NCBI GenBank assembly: GCA_002686365.1
Contig: NZBZ01000015.1
Location: 1 to 46,891, forward strand
Reading direction: 5' to 3'
DNA: 46,891 bases
DNA from: a bacterium
Lineage (GTDB): Bacteria > Patescibacteriota > Minisyncoccia > UBA6257 > GWB1-50-10
The notes under the pieces are model-generated. The model worked only from the letters and a program-made list of their open reading frames with translations. It ran no database searches and had not been told where the DNA came from. Below, one piece after another: positions 15,030 through 23,642 of this stretch. The position numbers and the translations under genes are program-made. Position 1 is the stretch's first letter. Each line of letters starts with the position of its first letter.

Positions 15030-16835
15030 TTAAACTTCAATAATCACTGGTAAGACCATTGGTCGCCTGTTGGTCTTATTATACAGGAAGCTGCTTATTT
15101 GGTCTTTCATGATGTTTTTTACGTAATCCGCGTCCACATCTTGATAGTGGGGGATTCGGCCAATGATGCCTCGGATTCTTTTCCTGATTTCGTTTAGGAG
15201 TTCTTTGTTCTCCTTGAGATAGATGAATCCTCTCGAGATAATGTCTGGGTTCTTAATTACCTTTCCGGTCTTTCTGTTTATTGAGGCGATTATTACTACC
15301 ATTCCTTCTTGCGCAAGTGTTCGTCTGTCACGCAGTACTACCTCTCCAATATCACCAACGCCGAGCCCGTCTACGAAAACGTAGGACGCAGGGACTCGTT
15401 CTCCTGTTAGTTCGGCTTTGGTTTTTGTGAATTCTACTATATCGCCATTATCTGCCATAACAGTATTTTCTTTTTTTATTCCGGTCTGTATTCCCAGGTC
15501 TCTGTTTGTGGAACGCATGAAGTAGTATCCATGAATAGGAACGAAGAATTTTGGCTTTATTGTTTTTAGTACCTCCTTAATTTCTTCTTGCGGGGCATGG
15601 CCTGAGGAGTGAATGTCCATTGTCTCTGATGTGTGAATAATGGCTTCTTGTCTTGCAAGATTGTCTTTCAGGGTTTGTACGCTTCGTTCATTTCCGGGAA
15701 TAACAGAAGAGGAGAAGATGAAGGTATCTCCGGGCTTTACTCTGATTTGTCTGTGTTCTCCATTTGCGATTTTCATGAGGCTTGCGTCTGGTTCTCCTTG
15801 GGCTCCTGTGCAGAGTATGACGAGCTTGTTGTCGTTATATTTATTTATCTCCTCCAGATTTATCATGGTTCCTCTTTCTATTTTCATGTGTCCGAGGTTT
15901 TGGGCTATCTGGATGTTTGTTTTCATTGAGAGGCCGGAGGTTGCAACTACCTTACCCATTTTTTCCGCTACTTTGACGATTTCGTAGAGGCGGTCTAGGA
16001 GGGAGGAGAAAGTTCCGACAATAATTCTTCCTTCTGCTTTCTTTAGCAGCTCTTCAATGTTTTCTATCACTGTTTCTTCTGGTACTGATATTCCCGGTTT
16101 TATTGCTCCCGTTGAGTCTTGGAGGAAGGCATAGGTGTCTTTTTTCGCAAGAGTCTTGAAGGATTCTAGTGTTTTTGACTTTCCTTTTGAGTCTCGGTCC
16201 AGCTTGTATTCTCCGGGATGGAGTATTCTTCCTGCCGGAGTTTCAAGGACTGTTCCTATTGTGTCAGGTATGTTGTGTTGTACATCAAAGAATTCTGCCT
16301 TGAAGTTTTTCGAGAGTTCTTCTTTGTCCCCGGCTTTTACGATTTTAAAGTTTAGGCGCGGGGCATTTGGAAGCTCTTCTTGACGCCTTTTTATTAGTTC
16401 TTTTGAGAGGCCTGTTGTGTAGATTAGAGGGTTTCCAAGCCGTCCTGTCAGATAAGGAATTCCTCCTATGTGGTCTAAATGGGCGTGTGTGATGATAACG
16501 GCTTTGATATTTTCTTTTTTCTTTTCGAGATAAGAGATATCAGGGATTATGAAATCTATTCCCGGAGTTTCTTCTTCAGGAAATTGGAGTCCCATATCAA
16601 TAATTACGATTTCGTCTTTGTATTCGAAAAACATCATGTTGCGTCCGACTTCTTCAAATCCTCCTAGTGCAGCAAAACGAAGCGCGTTTTTGTTTGCGGG
16701 TTTTCGGGGAGATGATTTTCTTATTGGTTTTCTACGACTTGTTTCTCTTCTTGGTCTTGGTGGTCTTCTTCTTGGTGTATTTTTTCTTTTTTCCATATTT
16801 TTGTTAATTATTTCGACTTTTTTATTCCCACACAT
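15030..16835 (-). CDS. rnj: Ribonuclease J
   Basis: This metallo-beta-lactamase/beta-CASP ribonuclease (601 residues) has 5'-to-3' exo- and endonuclease activity in mRNA decay. The metal site THAHLDHIGG lies near residue 118, GTFSSLLDRL and SGLSMKTN mark the beta-CASP domain, SGHAPQEEI is motif C, and a C-terminal domain ends in PVIIEV. The N-terminal ~50 residues are a very basic Arg/Pro/Lys tail, perhaps for RNA binding. The ATG at 16835 lies inside the arm of an inverted repeat. A weak promoter (TTGAAC 16868-16863, TATTGA 16845-16840) would make the message leaderless there. ATG 16796 is the alternative start. Confidence 0.95.
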   Translation of the reverse strand: MCGNKKVEIINKNMEKRKNTPRRRPPRPRRETSRRKPIRKSSPRKPANKNALRFAALGGFEEVGRNMMFFEYKDEIVIIDMGLQFPEEETPGIDFIIPDISYLEKKKENIKAVIITHAHLDHIGGIPYLTGRLGNPLIYTTGLSKELIKRRQEELPNAPRLNFKIVKAGDKEELSKNFKAEFFDVQHNIPDTIGTVLETPAGRILHPGEYKLDRDSKGKSKTLESFKTLAKKDTYAFLQDSTGAIKPGISVPEETVIENIEELLKKAEGRIIVGTFSSLLDRLYEIVKVAEKMGKVVATSGLSMKTNIQIAQNLGHMKIERGTMINLEEINKYNDNKLVILCTGAQGEPDASLMKIANGEHRQIRVKPGDTFIFSSSVIPGNERSVQTLKDNLARQEAIIHTSETMDIHSSGHAPQEEIKEVLKTIKPKFFVPIHGYYFMRSTNRDLGIQTGIKKENTVMADNGDIVEFTKTKAELTGERVPASYVFVDGLGVGDIGEVVLRDRRTLAQEGMVVIIASINRKTGKVIKNPDIISRGFIYLKENKELLNEIRKRIRGIIGRIPHYQDVDADYVKNIMKDQISSFLYNKTNRRPMVLPVIIEV

Positions 16836-16886
16836 AATCTCAATAATTTTATATTAAAGCTTGTTCAATTGAGATTATGTGTGGGA
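16826..16886. promoter_or_regulatory. 19-bp inverted repeat spanning the RNase J promoter and start
   Basis: tcccacacataatctcaat (16826-16844) pairs perfectly with 16868-16886 across a 23-base AT-rich loop. The putative -35 box (TTGAAC) overlaps the distal arm and the -10 overlaps the end of the proximal arm. The arms resemble those at 2862/2951 and 24413/24431, suggesting a shared operator or RNA hairpin. Confidence 0.6.
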
Positions 16887-16945
16887 TGAATTCCCGCTAG
16901 GGGCGGGCATTTTATTTTAGTTATTTCGACTTTTAATTTTTTGGG

Positions 16946-17029
16946 TGCCCTCGAGAGGACTCGAACCTCTATGAGATTACTCTCACAGCGTCCTGAACGC
17001 TGCGCGTCTACCAGTTTCGCCACGAGGGC
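16946..17029 (-). tRNA. tRNA-Leu (anticodon CAG)
   Basis: The 84-nt class II tRNA has acceptor arms GCCCTCG / CGAGGGC, a D-arm with GGTAGAC, and the anticodon loop TTCAGGA (CAG read at 16995-16993). It has a long variable arm (TGAGAGTAATCTCAT) and a T-arm with GGTTCGAGTCC. The base after the acceptor is A, followed by CCC rather than CCA, so the CCA end is probably added enzymatically. The 5' end is six bases after the stop of the solute-binding protein gene, so it is likely cut from that transcript. A GC-rich hairpin at 16893-16908 lies downstream. Confidence 0.93.
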
Positions 17030-17035
17030 AGTGGC

Positions 17036-18664
17036 TTATTCTTGTGTTTCTAGTTCGTCTTTTACTATTCGGGCTGTTTTTGTGTGCCAGTTTGCAATAT
17101 TTTTGAATCGTTCTGATGGGGAGGCGATAATGTTTTTGGTTTCAAATCCTTTTAGTTTTTCTGTGTGAATGTGTATGTATGGAAGTGAGTAGAGGAATAT
17201 CGCAGGAACGTCTTCCTGTAGAGCTTCTTCGAGTTCTTTTACGTGCTGGGCCTTTTCTTTTGTATTGTCTCCTTGCCGGATACGCTCCATTAGTGTGTCA
17301 GCCTCAGAATTTTTATAGAGTGATAGGTTTAGTCCCGGATAGAATCGTTCAGATGAGTGCCAGAACGGGAATACGTCTTCGGATATTTCTACTATGTTTC
17401 CAAAAAGTATCATTTCATAGTTGTTTGGCTTGATGACGTTTTCGAGAAGGTCTTCAGATGGAAGCTCTATGAGATTTACATCATCAATTCCTATGCTTTC
17501 CCAGTTTTCTTTGATGATTTTCGCAGTTTCTTCCAAGAAGTCTACGTCTGGTATAACGAGATTTAATGAGAAGCGTTCTTCGACTGCTTTTCGTTTTTCA
17601 ATGTGTTTTATTATCTCATCTTTAGAGAGTTTTTCCGGAGCAGATTCATTCTCTGCTTTTATGATTGGTCCTTCTGTTACGCGCGCAGTGTTTTCAGGAA
17701 AGACTTTTTCTATAATTTGATTTTTGTCTATTGCATCTCGAAGCGCGGTTCGCGTGGTTTCATTTTTTAGAATTGGATTGATGTTTGAGTTGAAGAAGAT
17801 GGCATAGTAGCGGGACATTGGGATAATGTTTGTTACAGTGCCCCTTCGTTTTTGCGCAACAATTTCTTCTTTTGGATTTGTGCTTCCAAAGCCGTCTATC
17901 TGTCGAAGACTGAAGGCCTGGAGAAGATCTTTTTCTGTTTCAAAGAATACGAAGAAGACATTTTCCAGAAATGGCTGATTTTTGTGGTAATGTTCGTTTT
18001 GTTTTAAGCGGTACTCTTTAATGAATCCATCTTTTCGTTTTGAGAAGCTTTCAAACTTGTATGGTCCGCTCCCTATTGGCTCGAGATTGTAGGTTGAAAG
18101 TTTAAGATTTGCCGGAGGAAGCTTGCCAAAGATGTGTTCCGGAATTATGGGCAGCTTCTCCACGTTTTCCATGAAAAATGCATATGACGTCTGCAGGGTG
18201 AAGCGGATTTGGAGCTCGCTTATTCTTTCTACGACTACTCCTTCCCAGTTTTTGAATAGCGGGGATTTTGTATCAGGGTTTTGGATTGTTCGCACTGTGA
18301 AGATGACGTCGTCTGATGTAAGAGGTGTTCCATTTGACCACTTAAGCCCTTCTTTGATTTTTACGCTATGAATTTGACCGTCTTTGTCAGTATCGTGGTT
18401 TGTAAGTAGGTCTCCTAGTGTGCTGTATATTGCGGCGCTTATATCAAGGTCTACTGGATTTGAGGATGTTACTGGGTTTATAGCTATTGGTTGGCCTACT
18501 TCTCCTTCACGATACGTTCCGCCACGCACTGGAATAAAGTCGCTTGACTGGTCTACTGCAACAGTAGCTCTTGTGATAGAGCCTATAATGAAAATTGCGA
18601 TTGCTGCGAGAAAGATAACCTTTTCTCTCTTTGAGAACGAGTTGAAAATGAGTTTTGGGTACAT
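17036..18664 (-). CDS. Family 5 extracellular solute-binding protein (oligopeptide-type)
   Basis: This 542-residue protein has the fold of OppA/DppA-like binding proteins. A basic N-terminus and one hydrophobic segment (VIFLAAIAIFIIGSI, ~15-30) act as signal anchor. Family landmarks are GGTYREGEVGQP, LKWSNGTPLTSDDVIFTV (~110-125), PIGSGPYKFESF and ALRDAIDKNQIIEKVF. The C-terminal lobe ends with SERFKNIANW. It probably binds peptides outside the membrane. No permease or ATPase gene lies nearby, so partners are encoded elsewhere or the protein works alone. It lies five bases after secG and six before tRNA-Leu. Confidence 0.85.
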   Translation of the reverse strand: MYPKLIFNSFSKREKVIFLAAIAIFIIGSITRATVAVDQSSDFIPVRGGTYREGEVGQPIAINPVTSSNPVDLDISAAIYSTLGDLLTNHDTDKDGQIHSVKIKEGLKWSNGTPLTSDDVIFTVRTIQNPDTKSPLFKNWEGVVVERISELQIRFTLQTSYAFFMENVEKLPIIPEHIFGKLPPANLKLSTYNLEPIGSGPYKFESFSKRKDGFIKEYRLKQNEHYHKNQPFLENVFFVFFETEKDLLQAFSLRQIDGFGSTNPKEEIVAQKRRGTVTNIIPMSRYYAIFFNSNINPILKNETTRTALRDAIDKNQIIEKVFPENTARVTEGPIIKAENESAPEKLSKDEIIKHIEKRKAVEERFSLNLVIPDVDFLEETAKIIKENWESIGIDDVNLIELPSEDLLENVIKPNNYEMILFGNIVEISEDVFPFWHSSERFYPGLNLSLYKNSEADTLMERIRQGDNTKEKAQHVKELEEALQEDVPAIFLYSLPYIHIHTEKLKGFETKNIIASPSERFKNIANWHTKTARIVKDELETQE

Positions 18665-18669
18665 TCTCT

Positions 18670-18879
18670 CTACAAGATGAGATTTATGATTGCGAGCGTG
18701 AAGAAAGCAACGGCGCTTATGATTGTGGCTTGATACATCTTTTTCTCTACTCCTCTTCTTGTGTGGTGAGGAGTAGCGCCCCCGCCCCCAAAGACGCCTG
18801 AAAGTCCGCTAGACCGTTCTTGGACTAGTATAAGGACGATGAGTATGATTGAGATGATTACTTGGAGGAGGATTAGCAT
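18670..18879 (-). CDS. secG: Protein translocase subunit SecG
   Basis: This 69-residue two-helix protein assists the SecYEG channel. The first helix LQVIISIILIVLILVQ runs into the conserved loop GLSGVFGGGG, and the second helix is TIISAVAFFTLAIINLIL. Length and pattern are typical. The stop lies five bases before the solute-binding protein start, so the secreted protein and the translocon subunit share a transcript. Confidence 0.93.
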   Translation of the reverse strand: MLILLQVIISIILIVLILVQERSSGLSGVFGGGGATPHHTRRGVEKKMYQATIISAVAFFTLAIINLIL

Positions 18880-18934
18880 GGGACTATACGAATATCGAAT
18901 AAGGCACGAATATACGAATTATATTTTGTTTATT

Positions 18935-19297
18935 TTATTCCTTTTTATGGGAGGTTTTCTTACTCAGCGTGATAATGACGTTTATGAAGCTGATGAGCAG
19001 AGTTGCTAAAAGGAGTGAAATGTATCCCTCAATTGTAAGAGAATCTCTCAAAATGTCAAGAGTGTATAAGAATGCGGCGTTTATTACTATGCTTAGGAGG
19101 CCTAGCGTAATGATAATAAAGGGCGTGAGAAGAAATTTGATTATTGGTTTTATAAAGGTGTTTATCGCAGTAAAGATAATGGAGGTTATAAGTAGTTCTT
19201 CAAAATTTCCTACAAAGGTAAAGTTTGTAATTAGGTAGTCTGCGGCAAGTATTCCGAATGCGTTGCCAATTATGTGCAGAATTATGCGCGTGAGCAT
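18935..19297 (-). CDS. YvlD/phage-holin-4-2-like membrane protein
   Basis: This 120-residue protein has four hydrophobic helices. The segment FTAINTFIKPIIKFLLTPFIIITLGLL, described here by its NxFIKPIIKFLLTP core near residue 46, is typical of the YvlD (phage_holin_4_2) family. The basic tail SKKTSHKKE should be cytoplasmic. The biochemical role is unknown, and family members are widespread in bacteria outside phages. It lies eight bases after the gpmI-like gene. Confidence 0.78.
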   Translation of the reverse strand: MLTRIILHIIGNAFGILAADYLITNFTFVGNFEELLITSIIFTAINTFIKPIIKFLLTPFIIITLGLLSIVINAAFLYTLDILRDSLTIEGYISLLLATLLISFINVIITLSKKTSHKKE

Positions 19298-19304
19298 ATG
19301 TATA

Positions 19305-20189
19305 TTAGGTTAGTTGAGGGAGGAGAGATTCTCCAGTCATTTCCTGCGGGATGGGGAGATTCATTAGTTCGAGGATTGTTGGAGCAACGTCTGTGAGCAT
19401 TCCGATTGTTGGGATTTGGGCATATGGGTCGATTTGTGTTCCTGCTTTTTCATATTCTTTTCCTGCGAGATAGAAGGGGACTGGGTCTGGGTTGTTTGTT
19501 GTTTCCGGCTTTCCGGTTTTTGGATCTAATACGACTTCCGCGTTTCCGTGGCTTCCTGCTATTACGAGAGCGTGGTTTTGATTTAGCGTGTTTTCAAGGA
19601 GGCGGCCGATTTCTCGATCTACTACTTGTATAGAGTCTTTTGTTGCCGCGAAGTTTCCAGTATGTGCAATGATATCCGGATTTGCATAGTTTACTAGGAT
19701 GAAGTCGAACCCGCCTTCGTTTATTGAGGCGATTGCTCTGTCAGTGATTGCTGTTGCTCTCATTTCTGTATTGGTTTCCGGGTTTGGTGAGTTTTCAGAT
19801 GGCAGGATTGCGCGGAATTCACCTTCCAGCGGTTCTTTTTGGAGGCCGTTGAAATAATAAGTGACACATTCTTCTTTTAGAGACTCTGCAACTTTCAGAT
19901 CGGTCTTTTTGTTTGCTGCGAGGACTTCTCCCAGGGAGTTGGGTATTTTTGTTCCTTTAGAGATTTCATCTTTTTCTATTATTCTTCCTGTTCCAATAGC
20001 TAGATGTCCTTCTTTGCTTCCGCCAGCCTCTTTCCACGAGAGTCCGGTTAGGAGGCCGGAGGATTTTAGCGCGCCGTATGGAAAGCGCTCTTGTAATCCA
20101 AGAATATTTTTTGGTTTTGCAACGTAGATGGGGTTTGAGTCGTCAAACTTTCCGATTCCCCAGCCGTCGAGGATTGCGAGTATTATCAT
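19305..20189 (-). CDS. Reduced phosphoglycerate-mutase (iPGM)-like protein, probable pseudoenzyme
   Basis: The 294 residues match the phosphatase-like domain of cofactor-independent phosphoglycerate mutase (usually ~510 residues). DGWG (8-11), GGSKEGHLAIGTGRI (nucleophile Ser region), NPDIIAHTG and the C-terminal DVAPTILELMNLPIPQEMTG are present. The ~220-residue substrate-binding domain normally inserted after the GAGR region is missing. Two metal ligands are also changed: TADHGN is AGSHGN (Asp to Ser) and HTTNPVP reads TNNPDPVP (His lost). Mutase activity by the known mechanism therefore looks unlikely. It may be a phosphatase remnant, a regulator or a decaying gene. Confidence 0.8.
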   Translation of the reverse strand: MIILAILDGWGIGKFDDSNPIYVAKPKNILGLQERFPYGALKSSGLLTGLSWKEAGGSKEGHLAIGTGRIIEKDEISKGTKIPNSLGEVLAANKKTDLKVAESLKEECVTYYFNGLQKEPLEGEFRAILPSENSPNPETNTEMRATAITDRAIASINEGGFDFILVNYANPDIIAHTGNFAATKDSIQVVDREIGRLLENTLNQNHALVIAGSHGNAEVVLDPKTGKPETTNNPDPVPFYLAGKEYEKAGTQIDPYAQIPTIGMLTDVAPTILELMNLPIPQEMTGESLLPQLT

Positions 20190-20285
20190 GTAGTGATTAG
20201 TGATTAATGACTATGATTATGACAGTTTTATTGTACAGGAACTGATAACCGGGGACTAGTAACTGCTCATTTTGTTGGTTTTTTC

Positions 20286-20314
20286 TTGACTTTTTCAGGT
20301 TTCTGCGATATTCT
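20286..20314 (+). promoter_or_regulatory. rpsO promoter
   Basis: TTGACT (20286-20291), 17 bases, TATTCT (20309-20314). The -10 box ends six bases before the ATG, placing the start of transcription at or next to the A of the start codon. A leaderless message is predicted; no Shine-Dalgarno is present. Confidence 0.68.
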
Positions 20315-20320
20315 TTTTTC

Positions 20321-20587
20321 ATGCTTACAAAGCGGCAGAAAGGAGGCGTTGTAAAAGACTTACGGCGCCATGAAAAGGATACAGGATCGGCAGAAGTGCA
20401 GATCGGACTCCTTACCAAGCGCATAAAAGAGCTTACTAGTCACTTGAAGAAACACCCTAAGGATCATCATTCCCGCAGGGGGCTTTTGCTTATGGTTGGG
20501 AAGAGGCGAAGATTTTTGCAGTACATTAAGCGCGCGAATGAGAAGGTGCATTCGAAGCTCATGAAGCAGTTAGGGCTTGATGGGTAG
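20321..20587 (+). CDS. rpsO: 30S ribosomal protein uS15
   Basis: This 88-residue primary binding protein of the 16S rRNA central domain is full length. The conserved core TGSAEVQIGLLTKRI, HLKKHPKDHHSRRGLL and the C-terminal FLQYIKR are all present. It is followed by an NYN nuclease gene and pnp. rpsO-pnp is a classic bacterial pair; here one gene lies between them. Confidence 0.97.
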   Translation: MLTKRQKGGVVKDLRRHEKDTGSAEVQIGLLTKRIKELTSHLKKHPKDHHSRRGLLLMVGKRRRFLQYIKRANEKVHSKLMKQLGLDG

Positions 20588-20603
20588 AGTTTTATAAGAA
20601 TAT

Positions 20604-21161
20604 ATGAAAATTGTTGAACATAGCGAAATTATTCATCCAGCCCAAAGAGTGGGTGTTTTTATTGATGTACAGAATGTGTATCACTCAGTTAAGAATTTGT
20701 ATAACGCGCGAGTAAATTTTAGCCAGCTCTTGAAGGAGGCTCTTGCTGGCCGTCCGCTTGTTCGGGCAGTAGCCTATGTTGCAAAGAGTGAGACTGCGGC
20801 TGGAGAGGATTCATTTTTTGAGGCGCTTCGGAAAACAGGCCTTGAACTTCGGTGTAAAGATCTTCAGGTATATGCTGATGGAGCAAAGAAGGCGGACTGG
20901 GATGTTGGAATGGCGGTTGATGCGATTCGTATGGCAAATTTTTTGGATGTAGTTGTACTTGTCACAGGCGATGGAGATTTTGTTCCGCTTGTTGAGTATT
21001 TGAAGTGGGGGATGGGGCGACAGGTTGAGGTTGCTGCATTTGGTAAGACCACTTCTACAAAACTTCGGGAGTCTGCTGATAGGTTTGTCGAACTTGATAC
21101 GGTTCCTAGAATACTTTTGAAGTCGAAGGTGAGTCGAGGTAAGACGACACGGCGGAACTAG
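20604..21161 (+). CDS. NYN-domain (LabA/DUF88-like) ribonuclease
   Basis: This 185-residue PIN-like fold protein of the NYN family is predicted to be a metal-dependent RNase. The acidic residues sit where expected: VFIDVQNVY (~19-27), KADWDVGMAVDAI (~95-107) and LVTGDGDFVPLV (~116-127). The C-terminus is basic (SKVSRGKTTRRN), which suits RNA binding. It starts 16 bases after rpsO and ends 42 bases before pnp, placing it in an RNA-processing operon. The substrate is unknown. Confidence 0.88.
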   Translation: MKIVEHSEIIHPAQRVGVFIDVQNVYHSVKNLYNARVNFSQLLKEALAGRPLVRAVAYVAKSETAAGEDSFFEALRKTGLELRCKDLQVYADGAKKADWDVGMAVDAIRMANFLDVVVLVTGDGDFVPLVEYLKWGMGRQVEVAAFGKTTSTKLRESADRFVELDTVPRILLKSKVSRGKTTRRN

Positions 21162-21203
21162 CAGCCAGTAATCAGTACCCGTAACAGGTATTGAATTTTT
21201 ATT

Positions 21204-23279
21204 ATGGATTTAGAACGAAAAATATATAAAACAGAAGTTGATGATGCTCCATTTGAATTGGAGATTTCGAATTTGGCTGTACAGGCAAATGGCGCAGTGC
21301 TTGGCAGATGGGGAAATACATCAGTACTTGTGACAGCAGTTATGGGTGGGGAGTCGTCTTTGCCGTACTTTCCTTTAACAGTGGATTATGAGGAGCGGTT
21401 TTATGCTGCTGGACAGATTTTGGGTTCTAGGTTTGTTCGTCGGGAAGGCAGGCCTTCGGATGAGGCTACGCTTTCTGCGCGGCTTCTTGATAGAACTATT
21501 AGGCCTTTGTTTGATCATAGGCTTAGGCGGGAGATTCAGGTTGTTGTGACTGTTTTGGAATATGACAAAGAACATGATCCAGAGTTGATTGCTCTTGTTG
21601 CAGCATCTTGCGCTTTGGGCATATCAGATATTCCGTGGAATGGTCCTGTTGGCGCAGCGCGATTTGAAAAGAAGAGTAAAGAGGAAGAGTTGGAGTATCT
21701 TGCGTTTTTTGCTGGTACTGAAAATAGGGTGAACATGATTGAGTTTGAGGGCAATGAGTCATCTGAGGCAGAGGCAGTTGAGCTTTTTGAGAAGGGCGAG
21801 AAGCAGATCCAGGAGTTAGTTAAGTTTCAGAAGAAGATTATTAAAGAGATTGGCAAGAAGAAGACAGAGGTTCAGCTTCCAGAGACGGATAAGCGAATTG
21901 CAGGAGAGGTAGAGAAGTTTTTGAAGTCAAAGCTTACAGGAACGTTTAAAAAAGGAGAGCTTTACGCTTTGAAAGATGAGCTTATGGACGTTCTTGTTGG
22001 TGCGGGAGAGGAGCCTGATGCGCTTCATGAGGCAGAAGATATTTTTGAACATGAAGTAGATGCATATGTTCATACAGAGGCCTTGGAGAATGACAGGCGG
22101 ATTGATGGGAGAAAGCTTCAAGAGATACGCGATTTGCATGCTGAAGTAGGACTCTTTGAGCGTGTTCACGGCACAGGACTTTTTGTGCGGGGAGATACGC
22201 AGGTTTTGGCTGCTGCCACTTTAGGGCCGCCTTCTGCGGATCAGATTGTTGAGACTATGAAGACTCAGGAGAAAAAGCGGTTTATGCTTCACTACAACTT
22301 TCCGAGTTTTTCTGTTGGTGAGGCTGGGCGCGCGCATGGGCCTGGACGGCGTGATATTGGACATGGGTATTTGGCATTTAAGGCATTGAGGGCAATGCTT
22401 CCTTCAAAAGAAGAGTTCCCATATGTGATTCGTATTGTTGCTGAGACTTTGTCTTCAAATGGGTCGTCTTCTATGGCATCAACATGCGCTGGATGTCTTT
22501 CTATGCTTGACGCTGGTGTTCCTTTGAAGAAACTTGTTGCGGGAATTGCAATGGGGCTTATGGTTTCAAAAGATGGAGATTATAAGGTTTTGACTGATAT
22601 ACAGGGGCCGGAAGATTATCATGGAGATATGGATTTTAAGGTTGCTGGAACAGAGGATGGAATTACTGCTATCCAGATGGATGTAAAAATTGATGGAGTA
22701 ACAAAGGATATGTATGTAGATGCTTTAGATGAGGCAAAGAAGGCGCGCCTCCAGATTTTGGAGGTTATGAAAAAGACTATTGCAAAGCCGAATGAGCTTT
22801 CGCAGTATGCGCCTCGAATTATTACAACAAAGATTGCTCCTGATAAGATTGGAGAGCTTATTGGCCCTGGGGGTAAGGTGATTAATGGAATCTTAGAGCA
22901 GTTTGATAATGAAGCTACTATTGATATAGAAGATGATGGTACGGTCTATATTGGAGCAGAGAGTGGGGAGATTGGTGATAAGGTTTTGGCAATGGTAGAG
23001 GCAGTTGTGAAGGAGTATGAGGTTGGAGAAATTGTTGAGGGGCCAATTGTTCGTGTCATGGAGTTTGGAGCTATTGTTGATTTGGGAAGCGGCAGGGATG
23101 GGATGATTCATGTTTCAGAATTAAAAGAGGGGTTTGTTAAAAATGTAGAAGATGTTGTGAAAATGGGGGATAAGGTGAAGGCTAAGATTGTGAAGGTTGA
23201 TAATGGGAAGATAGGGCTTAGTTTGAAGGCTATGAAGGTTGAGGAGAAGAGGAAGGATGAGAAGAAGGGGGAGAAATAG
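21204..23279 (+). CDS. pnp: Polyribonucleotide nucleotidyltransferase (PNPase)
   Basis: This 691-residue phosphorolytic 3'-to-5' exoribonuclease has two RNase PH domains: residues ~10-140 (GGESSLPYFPLTVDYEERFY, RPSDEATLSARLLDRTIRPL) and ~300-520 (VRGDTQVLAAATLGPP, GEAGRAHGPGRRDIGHG, ISG-like DIQGPEDYHGDMDFKVAGT). A KH domain (DKIGELIGPGGKVINGI, ~550) and an S1 domain (VEGPIVRVMEFGAIVDLGSG, ~610-675) follow. The C-terminus is a short Lys/Glu tail. It ends directly before a copy of the long-hairpin repeat. Confidence 0.98.
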   Translation: MDLERKIYKTEVDDAPFELEISNLAVQANGAVLGRWGNTSVLVTAVMGGESSLPYFPLTVDYEERFYAAGQILGSRFVRREGRPSDEATLSARLLDRTIRPLFDHRLRREIQVVVTVLEYDKEHDPELIALVAASCALGISDIPWNGPVGAARFEKKSKEEELEYLAFFAGTENRVNMIEFEGNESSEAEAVELFEKGEKQIQELVKFQKKIIKEIGKKKTEVQLPETDKRIAGEVEKFLKSKLTGTFKKGELYALKDELMDVLVGAGEEPDALHEAEDIFEHEVDAYVHTEALENDRRIDGRKLQEIRDLHAEVGLFERVHGTGLFVRGDTQVLAAATLGPPSADQIVETMKTQEKKRFMLHYNFPSFSVGEAGRAHGPGRRDIGHGYLAFKALRAMLPSKEEFPYVIRIVAETLSSNGSSSMASTCAGCLSMLDAGVPLKKLVAGIAMGLMVSKDGDYKVLTDIQGPEDYHGDMDFKVAGTEDGITAIQMDVKIDGVTKDMYVDALDEAKKARLQILEVMKKTIAKPNELSQYAPRIITTKIAPDKIGELIGPGGKVINGILEQFDNEATIDIEDDGTVYIGAESGEIGDKVLAMVEAVVKEYEVGEIVEGPIVRVMEFGAIVDLGSGRDGMIHVSELKEGFVKNVEDVVKMGDKVKAKIVKVDNGKIGLSLKAMKVEEKRKDEKKGEK

Positions 23280-23283
23280 GACG

Positions 23284-23565
23284 AACATTCTTTTTTCTTT
23301 TCATGTGCTTCGTTCGGATGAAATAATTTTACTCCTCAGAAGAAAATACGGCACAGTGCGAACTCGTCCCGCCTTAGCGGGACTCAGACAACGCACCGTG
23401 CCTTTTTCTTTGTCTTCGTCGTTTAATATTTCATTTCCTCACTCCGCCATACTCAAAGACAAAAGAATGTTTGCCCTTTGAGAGGAGTATGGTCCTTCTC
23501 GTGGGAGGTAGAGGAGGTCTGTTGGTAGCTCACTGCGCCCGCGAGGCTCGTGAGCTTTTTTATTT
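23284..23565 (+). repeat. Structured intergenic element, copy A: long hairpin, GAGGTCTG motif and terminator
   Basis: Outer arms aacattc (23284) and gaatgtt (23465-23471) enclose an imperfect ~185-base hairpin. The inner stem is ggcacagtgcg (23350-23360) / cgcaccgtgcc (23392-23402), tipped by a gtcccgc-ctta-gcgggac hairpin. Then comes GAGGTCTGTTGGTA (23514-23527) and a terminator stem gctcac / gtgagc (23528-23555) with a T run. It is highly similar to the copy at 32858-33130. The gap 23280-23642 contains no other gene that I can support. Confidence 0.75.
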
Positions 23566-23573
23566 TGTTTTTA

Positions 23574-23603
23574 CGTAAAAAAAGAAGCTCCATGTTGGAG
23601 CTT
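23574..23603 (-). terminator. Intrinsic terminator of the minus-strand pair
   Basis: The minus strand reads aagctcc-aacat-ggagctt followed by T-rich sequence, 40 bases after the stop of the small membrane protein gene. Confidence 0.7.
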
Positions 23604-23642
23604 TTGAGTTTGGTTCGGGTCTTGTCCGTCTTGTTCGCGGAT

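Noticed and set aside
16886-16945. Terminator for tRNA-Leu at the cccgc/gcggg hairpin
   Set aside because: On the minus strand no T run follows the stem, so it does not fit an intrinsic terminator for the tRNA; on the plus strand there is no gene to terminate.
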